Shown: positions 50,727 through 58,654 of the stretch, piece after piece
How positions within the stretch are numbered: the first letter of the stretch is position 1
Layout of the letters: every line of letters starts with the position of its first letter
Origin: DAOTUB01 sp034437455
GTDB taxonomy: Bacteria > Chloroflexota > Anaerolineae > B4-G1
NCBI GenBank assembly: GCA_034437455.1
Contig: DAOTUB010000073.1
Coordinates: 19,829-83,828 of the forward strand
Length of the DNA stretch: 64,000 nt
Reading direction: 5' to 3'
Position numbers and translations under genes: made by a program
Notes under the pieces: model-generated
Database searches by the model: none
What the model was told of the DNA's origin: nothing
The model's input: the letters and a program-made list of their open reading frames with translations, nothing else

Positions 50727-52682
50727 TTAGCCTACCATCTCCAGCAATCCATCGATCTGCGCCACGATCTCTTGATCGGTAAAGTGAAGCGCAGCGATGG
50801 CTCCGGCGGGACAGGTGGCGACGCAGGTGCCGCAGCCGTGGCACAGGGCCGGATTGACCTCTGCCTTTCCATTGCCGTCGCGGGCGATGGCGGTATACGG
50901 GCAGGCCAGGATGCACTCGCCACAGCCCACACACTCTGCCGCGTCCACCACGGCGATGGTGGGGGAGATGGTCACCTCACCCTGGTTGAACATGCGCACC
51001 GCCTCCAACGCCGCCGCGCCCGCGTGGGCCACCGTGTCCGGCACGTCTCGCGGCCCCTGGCAGTTCCCGGCCAAAAAGACGCCCGCCGTGCTGGTCTCCA
51101 CCGGTCGCAGCTTGGGGTGCGCCTCGGCGAAAAAGCCGTCCGGCGTGCGGCCCAGCCCAAAGAGGGAGGCGACCCGGCCGGCGTCGGGTTGCGGCTCGAC
51201 CGCCGTAGCCAGGATCACCATGTCCACGTCCGCCGCCACCACGCGGCCCAGGTTGGCGTCCTCCCCTTTCACCCGCAGCTTGCCGTCGGGGAGGATCTCC
51301 ACCTCGGCGCCCTTGCCGCGCACGAAGGTGATCCCCTCCTCTTGAACCCGCTCGTAGAATTCTTCATAAGCTTTCCCAAAGGCGCGCATGTCCATGTAAA
51401 AGTCATAGACCTCGGCCCCGGTCTTGTCCCGTATCTGGTGGGCGTGTTTGAGGGAGTACATGCAGCAGAAGCGAGAACAATAGGGATGAGCGTTCTCATC
51501 CCGGCTGCCGATGCAGTGGATGATGGCCACCCGCTCTGGCTTTTTCCCCTCGGCGGTGAGAATCTCCCCGCTGGTAGGCCCTCCGGCGTTGGTGAGCCGC
51601 TCGAACTGCAAGCCGGTGATGATGTTGGGCGAGAGTCCGTAGGAGTACTGGGGGAGTTGCGTGGGATCCCACATGCCAAAGCCCGTGGCGACGATGATGG
51701 CTCCCACCTCCACGTCCAGCAATTGATCTTTTTGTTCAAAGTCAATCGCCCCGGCGGGACATTCCTTCTCGCACACCTTGCAGCGGCCCTTGGTAAAGTA
51801 CAGGCAACTCTCGCGGTCAATGACCGGCAGGTTGGGGATAGACTGGGAAAAGGCAAAGTAGATGGCCTTTCGTCTGCCCATCCCCGCCTCAAAGACAGTG
51901 TCCTGCACTCGCCGGGGGCACTTTTCCTGGCAAACGCCGCAGCCGGTGCACACGTCCTCCTTTATCGAGCGGGCGCGCTTGCGGATGCGGGCCTGAAAGT
52001 TACCCACGTAGCCAGAGACTTGCTCGACCTCGCTGTAGGTCAGGAGAGTGATGTTGGGATGCCGACCGGCATCCATCATTTTGGGGCCGAGAATTCAGGT
52101 GCTACAGTCGAGCGTGGGGAAGGTCTTGTCCAATTGCGCCATGTGGCCGCCGATGGTCGGCTCCCGCTCCACCAGATAGACCTGGTAGCCGGAATCGGCG
52201 ATGGAGAGCGCGGCCTGGATGCCGGCGATACCCCCGCCCACCACCAACGCCGCCTGAGTGACCGGTTCCTTGCGCGGCTCCAGCGCAGAGTGATAGGCCA
52301 CTCGCGCCGTCGCCGACCGCACTAGCCGTTTCGCCTTCTCCGTCGCCGCCTCTTTGTCGTGGAGCACCCACGAAACGTGCTCGCGGATGTTGGCCATCTC
52401 GAAAAAGTAGGGGTTCAGGCCAGCTCCCGCCAGCGCTCGCTGGAAAGTAGGCTCATGCATGCGGGGCGTGCAGGAGGCGACCACCACCCGGTTCAGTCCC
52501 AGGTCGCGGATGTCCTTCTGGATCATCTCCTGCCCAGGCTCGGAGCACATGTACTTGTACTGTCGGGCGACAGTCACACCGGGCAGGTCGGCCGCCATTT
52601 TGACCACCGCTTCCACGTCCACCGTGGCCGAGATGTTGATGCCGCACTCACAGATATAGACGCCGATTCGAGGTTCTTCCAT
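50727..52682 (-). CDS. hdrA: Heterodisulfide reductase subunit A, selenocysteine-containing
   Basis: 651 residues when the TGA at 52095-52097 (codon 196) is read as selenocysteine. The phrase FPTLDCST-U-ILGPKMMDAGRHPN corresponds to the CSAC/CSxU element of HdrA. Domains: N-terminal cysteine region, FAD-binding VVGGGIAGIQAALSIADSG, ferredoxin clusters CTGCGVCQEKCP and CKVCEKECP, and C-terminal CVGCGECILACP and CHGCGTCVATCP. HdrA carries the flavin that splits electron pairs between ferredoxin and the HdrB/C side. Both halves share one frame. No ordinary start exists at the second half. Confidence 0.95.
52057..52074 (-). promoter_or_regulatory. SECIS stem-loop of hdrA
   Basis: The 7-bp perfect stem GGATGCC/GGCATCC closes a GGTC loop beginning 27 nt after the TGA. 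The GGU in the loop and the distance fit a bacterial SECIS. Confidence 0.87.
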
Positions 52683-52694
52683 AGCGTGGACTCC

Positions 52695-53606
52695 TTAGGC
52701 TGCTTCTTTCAATCGTTCCAATACCGGTCTCACCGGTACGACGTGCCGGTGTAACATTAACGTGCTCTCCGGCAATCCAAAGGCCAACCCGATCAACTGC
52801 GGCAGGAAGAGCACAGGAATACTGAGCGGTTGGCCCACTGCCTGAGATGCCTTGCCCTGATAGCTATCCAGGTTCATGTGGCACATCGGGCAGACGGTGA
52901 CGGCGCAATCGGCCGGCTCGCACGCCTCCAACACCGACGCCGCCATCCGAACGCCCACATCCGGCTTGGTCGTCAACAGTGAGGTGCCACAGCAGGACGC
53001 CTCGCGGTTGTGCCGGTGGACTGTGACCCCCAACGCCTCCAGGATGGCGACCATCGAGGTAGGTCGCTGATCGTCGTCAAAGGGGCTGTAGGGGCGGACC
53101 GTCTGACAACCATAGTAGGGGGCGACGGTCAGACCGGTCAGCGGACGCTGAACCCGTTCCTTGATCGCCTCCAGGTCAAAGTCGTTCGCCAGCACGTCCA
53201 TCACATGTCGCGCCGTGGCAGCGCCGCGATAGACCAGTCCCTCCACCTCCAATGCCTGGTTGATGGTTTTGAGCAGAGAGGGGTCAGACGCAATGGCTTC
53301 CGATGTGCGCCGGAAATTGGTATAGCAGGCGCTGCAGACGGTGAGCACATCTAGCCCTTCTCCCTCTGCCCCATCTGCGGAGGGGGCGGATTGCTCGGCC
53401 AGGGCCAGGTTGCGAGCCGGGAGCACCACACCCAGCAACTCGCTCATCACCGACGCGGCGCTGGCGCCGCAACAGGTCCAACCCTCTATCTCCTCCACCT
53501 CCGCGCCCAGCGCCTCCAGTACGGCCAGGGTAGAAGTCTTGTATTCCAGGGCGGAGCTTTCCTGCGAGCAGCCAGGGTAGAACATGTATTTTTTTCTCGC
53601 GTTCAC
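52695..53606 (-). CDS. hdrB: Heterodisulfide reductase subunit B
   Basis: 303 residues with two CCG domains: GWTCCGAS/VCSACYTN and YYGCQTVRP/SCCG/CPMCHMNLD, which hold the two noncubane 4Fe-4S clusters that reduce disulfides. N-terminus MFYPGCSQ fits. The physiological disulfide in bacteria without coenzyme M is unknown. GTG 53606 overlaps the hdrC TGA. A short Gly/Ala/Ser insertion (SAPSADGAEGEG) before VCSACY may be repeat-encoded. Confidence 0.94.
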   Translation of the reverse strand: MNARKKYMFYPGCSQESSALEYKTSTLAVLEALGAEVEEIEGWTCCGASAASVMSELLGVVLPARNLALAEQSAPSADGAEGEGLDVLTVCSACYTNFRRTSEAIASDPSLLKTINQALEVEGLVYRGAATARHVMDVLANDFDLEAIKERVQRPLTGLTVAPYYGCQTVRPYSPFDDDQRPTSMVAILEALGVTVHRHNREASCCGTSLLTTKPDVGVRMAASVLEACEPADCAVTVCPMCHMNLDSYQGKASQAVGQPLSIPVLFLPQLIGLAFGLPESTLMLHRHVVPVRPVLERLKEAA

Positions 53607-54181
53607 AGTCGTGCCTCCAGTTCCGCCACCCGCTCGAATAGCTTATCAAACCGGCCCTCACCACCCAGCTTGGGCCACTCCGGGCGGACCTTGCCTCGGC
53701 TAAAGAGTGTCAGTCCCAATCCAGCAAAACCGAACGCGCTCAAGGGATTTCCCATCAAAAAGTAGCGCACCATAAATTCCATCTCCCGCATGTGCCCGTA
53801 ATGGCGGACCACGTCGGTGAAGGCGCGATAAAAGGCCGCGCTCTCCCGCGACGCAACGAATTGCCGCTTCAACGCCATCTCTTTCAGCCGGGTGATGGTC
53901 TCGGTGAGAGGAATCCCTCGCGGGCAGCGTACCTGGCACTGGTAACAAAGACTGCACAGCCACATCGTCTTGCTGTGCAGCACTTCGTCCTCAAGCCCCA
54001 ACTGGACCATACGCCACATCTGGCGAGGGCTGAGATCCATCGCGTGGGCGGCCGGGCAAGAGGCGGTACAGGTGCCGCATTGGATACAGCGGCGGAGAAG
54101 CTGTCCGTCCGGGATGAGACGATCTACAAAAGCGGGGTCTCGTTTCGCTGTAGTCAAGTTAAAGATCTCAGAAGTCGCCAA
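53603..54181 (-). CDS. hdrC: Heterodisulfide reductase subunit C
   Basis: 192 residues. Two 4Fe-4S ferredoxin motifs, CIQCGTCTASCPA and CSLCYQCQVRCPRG, as in HdrC, which passes electrons from HdrA to HdrB. First gene of the hdr set; TTG 54181 is preceded by AGGAGGTATCCT. The arrangement hdrC-hdrB-hdrA is the usual one. Confidence 0.93.
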   Translation of the reverse strand: MATSEIFNLTTAKRDPAFVDRLIPDGQLLRRCIQCGTCTASCPAAHAMDLSPRQMWRMVQLGLEDEVLHSKTMWLCSLCYQCQVRCPRGIPLTETITRLKEMALKRQFVASRESAAFYRAFTDVVRHYGHMREMEFMVRYFLMGNPLSAFGFAGLGLTLFSRGKVRPEWPKLGGEGRFDKLFERVAELEARL

Positions 54182-54336
54182 AGGATACCTCCTGTCTCTC
54201 AGTTATAAAGAGGATACTCAGGGATAAGACGTTGTGCGTAGACGCTCGCCGCTGACAACCGTTCATCATTCTACACAGGCTTGCTGTAATCGTCAAGGGC
54301 AGGATGTCACATCCTGTTTTGTTATCCATCACCAAC

Positions 54337-54468
54337 CTATTTTCGCGACACAAGATGGGTGAGAGCGAACTCTCCCGGATTCATCCGATTATACCATCTA
54401 TGGTGCTCATTGCAATCGGCCAACACGCTTGTTTCGCCGGTGTGGAAAAAGCCTATTGAAATACGCAT
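54337..54468 (-). CDS. Possible 43-residue small protein
   Basis: ATG 54468 begins 6 nt after the stop of the frame at 54475-54651 and reads MRISIGFFHTGETSVLADC to a TAG at 54337. No ribosome-binding site is evident other than weak purines. It could be a short continuation of the preceding small gene after a frame disruption. Low confidence. Confidence 0.25.
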   Translation of the reverse strand: MRISIGFFHTGETSVLADCNEHHRWYNRMNPGEFALTHLVSRK

Positions 54469-54474
54469 ATCTGC

Positions 54475-54651
54475 CTATTCTCTGCCGACGAGGTCTATAT
54501 GCACAATCTCTGGCCGGCAAAGAAATTGCGCGCGGGGCATTCTGCTTACTTCGAATCCTATCTCACGGTTGATATAGATCTTGGCATCGCCTTCCTCGAA
54601 CAGGCCGGCGACATATAGTCTACCATACTCTGGAGGATAGTGGTTACACAT
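54475..54651 (-). CDS. Possible 58-residue small protein
   Basis: The frame MCNHYPPEYGRLYVAGLFEE continuing GDAKIYINREIGFEVSRMP to VGRE has protein-like composition and a balanced hydrophobic pattern. It shows no recognised family and no clear ribosome-binding site. It lies on the same strand as the hdr genes but upstream of them; it may be a remnant. Confidence 0.35.
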   Translation of the reverse strand: MCNHYPPEYGRLYVAGLFEEGDAKIYINREIGFEVSRMPRAQFLCRPEIVHIDLVGRE

Positions 54652-54724
54652 TAACTGATGGCCGACGGTGGCTCAAATACAGTCTCGTTCTGCACGTTGA
54701 ACAAAATAGCTTTTCGCCCCCAAG

Positions 54725-54754
54725 TTGCCCTTTTCTTCCTCACTGTGGTATAAT
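54725..54754 (+). promoter_or_regulatory. Promoter of the GAF histidine kinase gene
   Basis: TTGCCC (54725-54730), an 18-bp spacer and TATAAT (54749-54754) lie 31 bp before ATG 54785. The -10 is a full consensus match. Confidence 0.6.
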
Positions 54755-54784
54755 GCCATCGTAACCGGCGGTCGGGAGGTAACT

Positions 54785-57130
54785 ATGTCTCTTTTGCAAG
54801 GATTTATCGAACTGATCACTGTCTCACCGGGTGATCTGGTCTATCATCTGGTGACACTGTTCGCCATCCAGATCATCCTAGTGGTAGCGGTTGGGCACTG
54901 GAACCGGAATCGGCAAGGCCTGACCGCGAGACGATTGCTGGTGGTCGGGATCGGTTTCTTCCTGGCGCGCGCGCTGTTGATGCTCGTCGCCGCGCTCGAC
55001 CGCGTCGGCATGGTATGGGCCGATGGCATCATGCCGCCTCTGGAACGCTTTCTCGATTTCACCGCCGTGCTGCTCGTTGCCTGGGCATTCCTGCCGATCT
55101 TGGAGCGAAACGCGCGGTTGGGCGTGGCGCTTTTATTGGTCCTATTCTTGGTAGCAGCGGGCGTTTACGCGGCCTTTGCCGTGCTCTGGGGGCAAACCGT
55201 GGGGCAGGGTGTCATTTACAATGGGTACTGGCAAGAGAGCGTGTGGGAGTTTTCTACCCTGGCACTCCTCATCGTGGCCTTTATCGCAGGCATCATCTGG
55301 CGCGGGGCCGAATGGGGGCTGTTGACCTGTTTGTTCGGCCTATGGATCGGTGGGCATGCTGCCCAGTTTGCCTTCCCTATCACCGACTCTCACACCGCCG
55401 GGTGGGTGCGACTGGCTAACCTGGCCGCGCTGCCGCTGCTGGCCAGTCTCGTCTACCGCTACGCATTGAGCGCGCCCCGGGGTTGGGCTCCCGGCGAGGA
55501 CGAGGATACGACGCTGGGCGTCGTCGGCATTCTCCAGGCCAGCCGGCGCATCGAGGGCGGCCAAGATGTAGACGCCGCGCTGGAACTGGCCGCCTCATCC
55601 GTCGCCCGCGCGATGGGGGCCGACGTAGCTGCCATCGGCCTGATGCTCCCCGGCCCGGCCAAAGGGATACGCATTTTCGCGCTCCATCCCTCGACCAGCG
55701 TGATGCTGGAGCAGCAAAATTTGAACTTGATGGTGTCCGATCATCCGTTGTTAGCCACAACCGTGCAGACCGGTCGTCCGCAGCACGCCTATACGCCGCG
55801 CAAGATCTCGATCTCGGCCGCTCTGTATCGTGGCCTGGGTTTTGAGCGGTCTGGCCCCTTGCTGATACAACCTCTGGCCGACGGGGAGACGCTGCTGGGC
55901 GCGATGCTGATCGGGAACCTGACCTCTCAGCAACAGTGGACGGCGCGCGATGAACGGATCGCCCAGGCGATGGGCGCGGCGCTCACGACGTCGCTGATTA
56001 ACGCCCGGCGTCGCGCTCAACCGCGAGAGCATCCACCAGAAGATTACAGCGCCGAGTTGCAAGAGACCCGCGATGAAGCGCACCGATTGGCTCAACGGGC
56101 GGGCGAGCTGGAAGCCGAATTGGGGCAGCAACGCCAGCGAGCCGAGGAGTTGGCCACCCGGTTGCGCCTGCGAGAGCAGACGGCCACCGAAGCGGATCAG
56201 GCGACTGCCGATGCCGCCGTCTGGCAGGAAGAGCTGAGCAAGTTGACCCAGGCTCGCGCCGCGTTGGAGACGGAATTGGCCGAGTGGAAAAATAAGGCGG
56301 CGCGCCTCGCCCGTGCGAGGATCGCGCAACCGGACAATATAGCGACCCAAAAAGAGATGGTCGTCTCCTTGATCCACGAATTGCGCACTCCAATGGACTC
56401 GATCACCGATTGCACGGATCAGATGCTCCGGGATGAAAAGAGCGACCTCGGTGAAAGGGAGTGCCAGTTCCTGCTGCGGATCGAAGCCAACGTCGAGCGT
56501 ATGGAGAGATTGCTCAACGATCTGGTCGTCAAAGTCGCCGATGATACCGGGTTGGTCTCGCGTTCGTCGGCTCTAATCGAGCCTGTCGCCGTCGTCGGTG
56601 TCGTGGAGGACGCAGTCAAGTCGCTGGCCGCCCAGCTCGATGAGCGCCAATTGGGCGTGCAAATTGACGCGCCGCCCGATCTGTCGCCAGCGCAGGCAGA
56701 TCGAGACGCGCTCTCACAGATCGCGCACAATCTCCTTTCCAATGCCATTCAATGCTCGGAGCCGAACACCGATATCCTCGTTCACGTCCGTTCGGAGGCG
56801 GGAGAAAGCAAGATCGAGGACACGCCGGCCCATTTGCTCGTCTCTGTGACCGATACAGGCGGCGGCATAGCCCCGGAGGATCGCTGGCGGATCTTTCAGC
56901 GACTACAGCGCGACGATGCACCTCCTGTCGCCGGACTGGGCGAGGCGGGGGATGATCTATCTGTCGCCAAAGCTCTTGTCGAAGCGATGAAAGGACGCTT
57001 GTGGGTGGAAAGTGAGATGGGAGCAGGCAGTACGTTTAGCTTCATCCTGCCGCTTTCGCCCGAGGATGAGCGGATCTCTTTAGTGGCTGAACCTGGTGAG
57101 GCGCAGTATATGATTGAGGGGGAGCAATGA
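54785..57130 (+). CDS. Membrane-bound GAF-domain sensor histidine kinase
   Basis: 781 residues. Seven or so membrane helices in residues 1-220, a GAF domain (about 235-405: ADVAAIGLMLPG, LLIQPLADGETLLGAMLIGN), a long coiled coil (about 425-515), then HisKA with phospho-acceptor H531 in VSLIHELRTPMDSI and HATPase_c with HNLLSNAIQCSE and VTDTGGGIAPED. No receiver partner is adjacent. ATG 54785 follows GGGAGGTAACT. It overlaps the LysM gene by 4 bp (ATGA), hinting at a cell-envelope related signal. Confidence 0.92.
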   Translation: MSLLQGFIELITVSPGDLVYHLVTLFAIQIILVVAVGHWNRNRQGLTARRLLVVGIGFFLARALLMLVAALDRVGMVWADGIMPPLERFLDFTAVLLVAWAFLPILERNARLGVALLLVLFLVAAGVYAAFAVLWGQTVGQGVIYNGYWQESVWEFSTLALLIVAFIAGIIWRGAEWGLLTCLFGLWIGGHAAQFAFPITDSHTAGWVRLANLAALPLLASLVYRYALSAPRGWAPGEDEDTTLGVVGILQASRRIEGGQDVDAALELAASSVARAMGADVAAIGLMLPGPAKGIRIFALHPSTSVMLEQQNLNLMVSDHPLLATTVQTGRPQHAYTPRKISISAALYRGLGFERSGPLLIQPLADGETLLGAMLIGNLTSQQQWTARDERIAQAMGAALTTSLINARRRAQPREHPPEDYSAELQETRDEAHRLAQRAGELEAELGQQRQRAEELATRLRLREQTATEADQATADAAVWQEELSKLTQARAALETELAEWKNKAARLARARIAQPDNIATQKEMVVSLIHELRTPMDSITDCTDQMLRDEKSDLGERECQFLLRIEANVERMERLLNDLVVKVADDTGLVSRSSALIEPVAVVGVVEDAVKSLAAQLDERQLGVQIDAPPDLSPAQADRDALSQIAHNLLSNAIQCSEPNTDILVHVRSEAGESKIEDTPAHLLVSVTDTGGGIAPEDRWRIFQRLQRDDAPPVAGLGEAGDDLSVAKALVEAMKGRLWVESEMGAGSTFSFILPLSPEDERISLVAEPGEAQYMIEGEQ

Positions 57131-57975
57131 GCGAACAACATCCTGGTGTGGAGCAAACGGGTGGCATAGGACCACTGCTGAGGGGCTTGATCATCACGTT
57201 CATCAGTATGGGGATGTTGGTGGGCGCTTTCCTGCTGAGTCAACTCGACACGGCGGATGTGGCGCCGTCTCCCACCCCGGTGGTTGTGCGCGTGTTCACT
57301 GTCACGCCTTCTCCAACAGTACCTGCCTCGCCTGCGATGCCGGCCACGGAAACAAGCAGTGCTGTGACCGTCGCACCGACTGCCTCTCCCACGACGCTCG
57401 CCACAGGGACGAGCGCTCCCGCGACGTCTGCACCGGATGCCTCTCCCACTCCGCAACCGACCGCCTGTGGGCCGCCCTCGAACTGGGTCGTGTACATCGT
57501 ACAGCCGGGTGATACGCTTTACTCTCTCGCGCGCCGCGTGAACGTGAGCGTCGATGCTATACGGAACGCGAATTGTCTGAACAATCCACAGATCTATGCC
57601 GGGCGGGAGCTCTATCTACCCTCGCTGCCGCCCACGTTTACGCCAACCTCGACGGCAACACCGACGGCATCTCCGACGATGACTCCGACCGCTACGTTGA
57701 CTCCCACCTTGACGTCCACTCCTACTCCGACGGGTACTGTTGTGCACACACCGACCGCTACTGCAACACCAACGGAACCACCTGTCGACACTGCGACGCC
57801 GACGGAACCACCTGCCGATACCGTAACGCCAACGGAACCGCCTGTCGACACTGTGACGCCGACGGAACCATCCACCGATACCGCGACACCAACAGAGCCA
57901 CCTGCCGATACTGCGACGCCGACGGAGCCACCCACTGCTACCGCGACGCCAACGCCGACCTCTGCTAGTTTATGA
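57127..57975 (+). CDS. LysM-domain protein with Thr/Pro-rich repeats
   Basis: 282 residues: one N-terminal membrane helix (about 18-40), a Thr/Pro/Ser linker, one LysM domain (about 121-168; YIVQPGDTLYSLARRVNVSV, NPQIYAGRELYLP), and a C-terminal tail of TPTEPPxDT repeats. LysM binds peptidoglycan or chitin-like glycans, so the protein is probably anchored in the membrane and reaching into the wall. Cotranslated with the kinase upstream. The tail is encoded by about 30-bp tandem repeats between 57770 and 57950. Confidence 0.88.
   Translation: MSEQHPGVEQTGGIGPLLRGLIITFISMGMLVGAFLLSQLDTADVAPSPTPVVVRVFTVTPSPTVPASPAMPATETSSAVTVAPTASPTTLATGTSAPATSAPDASPTPQPTACGPPSNWVVYIVQPGDTLYSLARRVNVSVDAIRNANCLNNPQIYAGRELYLPSLPPTFTPTSTATPTASPTMTPTATLTPTLTSTPTPTGTVVHTPTATATPTEPPVDTATPTEPPADTVTPTEPPVDTVTPTEPSTDTATPTEPPADTATPTEPPTATATPTPTSASL
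57770..57950. repeat. 30-bp coding tandem repeats (TPTEPPxDTA units)
   Basis: Six degenerate copies of an approximately 30-bp unit encode TPTEPP(V/A)DTA/V in the LysM protein tail. Copies differ mainly at third codon positions and at the Val/Ala codon. Number of units is likely variable between strains. Confidence 0.75.
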
Positions 57976-58059
57976 TGAGGACTGGGGTTCTGTCGTTCGA
58001 GTTTTCACTCTACAAATTTTTCCAGCACTTGCGGCATTTTAACCGTTCAGCCATTGACA

Positions 58060-58250
58060 TAGGAGCGCCGGTTGAGTAGCTTCGCAGCGCCAGCGGCTGG
58101 GGTTGAGCTTGTCGAAACCAGCGTATCGAAACCAAGCGGGTCTTGTCAGAGCAATTTGGCTTCCGAGAGCCGCTTGGCTTCGATACACCCCTTCGCTACA
58201 CTCCAGGGCACTCAGCCGGCGCTACTCCCTGAACGCTTACGCGGCATTTT
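58060..58250. repeat. Dispersed repeat with inverted arms, at the broken end of a mini-thioredoxin gene
   Basis: GTATCGAAACCAAGCGG (58123-58139) and CCGCTTGGCTTCGATAC (58170-58186) are inverted with one mismatch in 17. Outer parts (CGCCGGTTGAGTAGC near 58065 and GCCGGCGCTACTCC near 58215) are also loosely inverted. The repeat ends where the small thioredoxin gene stops. The rest of the 57976-58251 gap holds no gene. Confidence 0.65.
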
Positions 58251-58251
58251 C

Positions 58252-58368
58252 TTAGATGGCAAGCTCTAGCTCGCCTTCGTACCTGGCGGCGACTCGCTGC
58301 GCCAGTTCGACGATGGCGATGCAGCCCGGGCAAGGCGGAGCGTCGCTAACGATATTCAGTTTGACCAT
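58252..58368 (-). pseudogene. Mini-thioredoxin, C-terminally truncated
   Basis: 38 residues, MVKLNIVSDAPPCPGC then IAIVELAQRVAARYEGELEL, with the CPGC redox motif of small glutaredoxin-like TM0996-type proteins. The usual 75-80 residue fold is cut after the first helix and strand by sequence belonging to the dispersed repeat at 58060-58250. It begins 2 bp after the intact homologue's stop. Whether a fragment is produced is unknown. Confidence 0.7.
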
Positions 58369-58370
58369 CG

Positions 58371-58628
58371 CTAACCCTCTAATTCTTCTTCGATGATGGG
58401 CACGAGCTTCTCGGCCGGCACGACCTTGCCTGTGCCTACCACGTCCTCGCCGACGACGACCATAGGCGTCATCATCAGACCATACGGTTCTGCTTCCGGT
58501 CCCATTGCGTCGAGCTTGACCACCTCGACTTGTCCGGGAAACCGTTCCGCTGCTTTTTTCGCCTGCGCCTCGGCGCGTTTGCAACTGGCGCACGGGGGCG
58601 TGGTGCCAAAGACCTTGATTTGAAGCAT
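58371..58628 (-). CDS. Mini-thioredoxin / redox-active disulfide protein
   Basis: 85 residues: LQIKVFGTTPPCASCKRAEAQ with C-A-S-C, VVKLDAMGPEAEPYGLMMTP with the cis-Pro, and VVVGEDVVGTGKVV. This is the TM0996/MTH895 group, often encoded beside YraQ-type permeases and ArsR regulators, as it is here. It probably supplies reducing power to, or senses metal or thiol for, that transporter. ATG 58628 has AGGAGGTTCATA upstream. Confidence 0.88.
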   Translation of the reverse strand: MLQIKVFGTTPPCASCKRAEAQAKKAAERFPGQVEVVKLDAMGPEAEPYGLMMTPMVVVGEDVVGTGKVVPAEKLVPIIEEELEG

Positions 58629-58654
58629 TATGAACCTCCTATTGCGTATTCCGT

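Larger units (their letters stand above)
54182..54784. other. Divergent intergenic region upstream of hdrC and the GAF kinase
   Basis: This 603-bp region should hold the promoters of both divergent units. Besides two small minus-strand frames (54337-54468 and 54475-54651) and the kinase promoter (54725-54754), I see a short hairpin CAGGATG-TCA-CATCCTG (54300-54316) followed by TTTTG. No RNA gene was recognised. Confidence 0.5.

Noticed and set aside
52095..52097. TGA in hdrA taken as a real stop giving two separate genes
   Set aside because: The second half has no start signal, the frame is continuous, the position is a conserved Cys/Sec and a SECIS-like stem follows.
50667..52325. Long open frame on the plus strand opposite hdrA (552 codons)
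   Set aside because: It is a shadow of the GC-rich hdrA coding strand; hdrA has clear ferredoxin and FAD motifs, the opposite frame has none.
57770..57950. CRISPR-like array from regularly spaced similar units
   Set aside because: The units are contiguous codons for a Thr/Pro tail with no unique spacers and lie inside the LysM gene.
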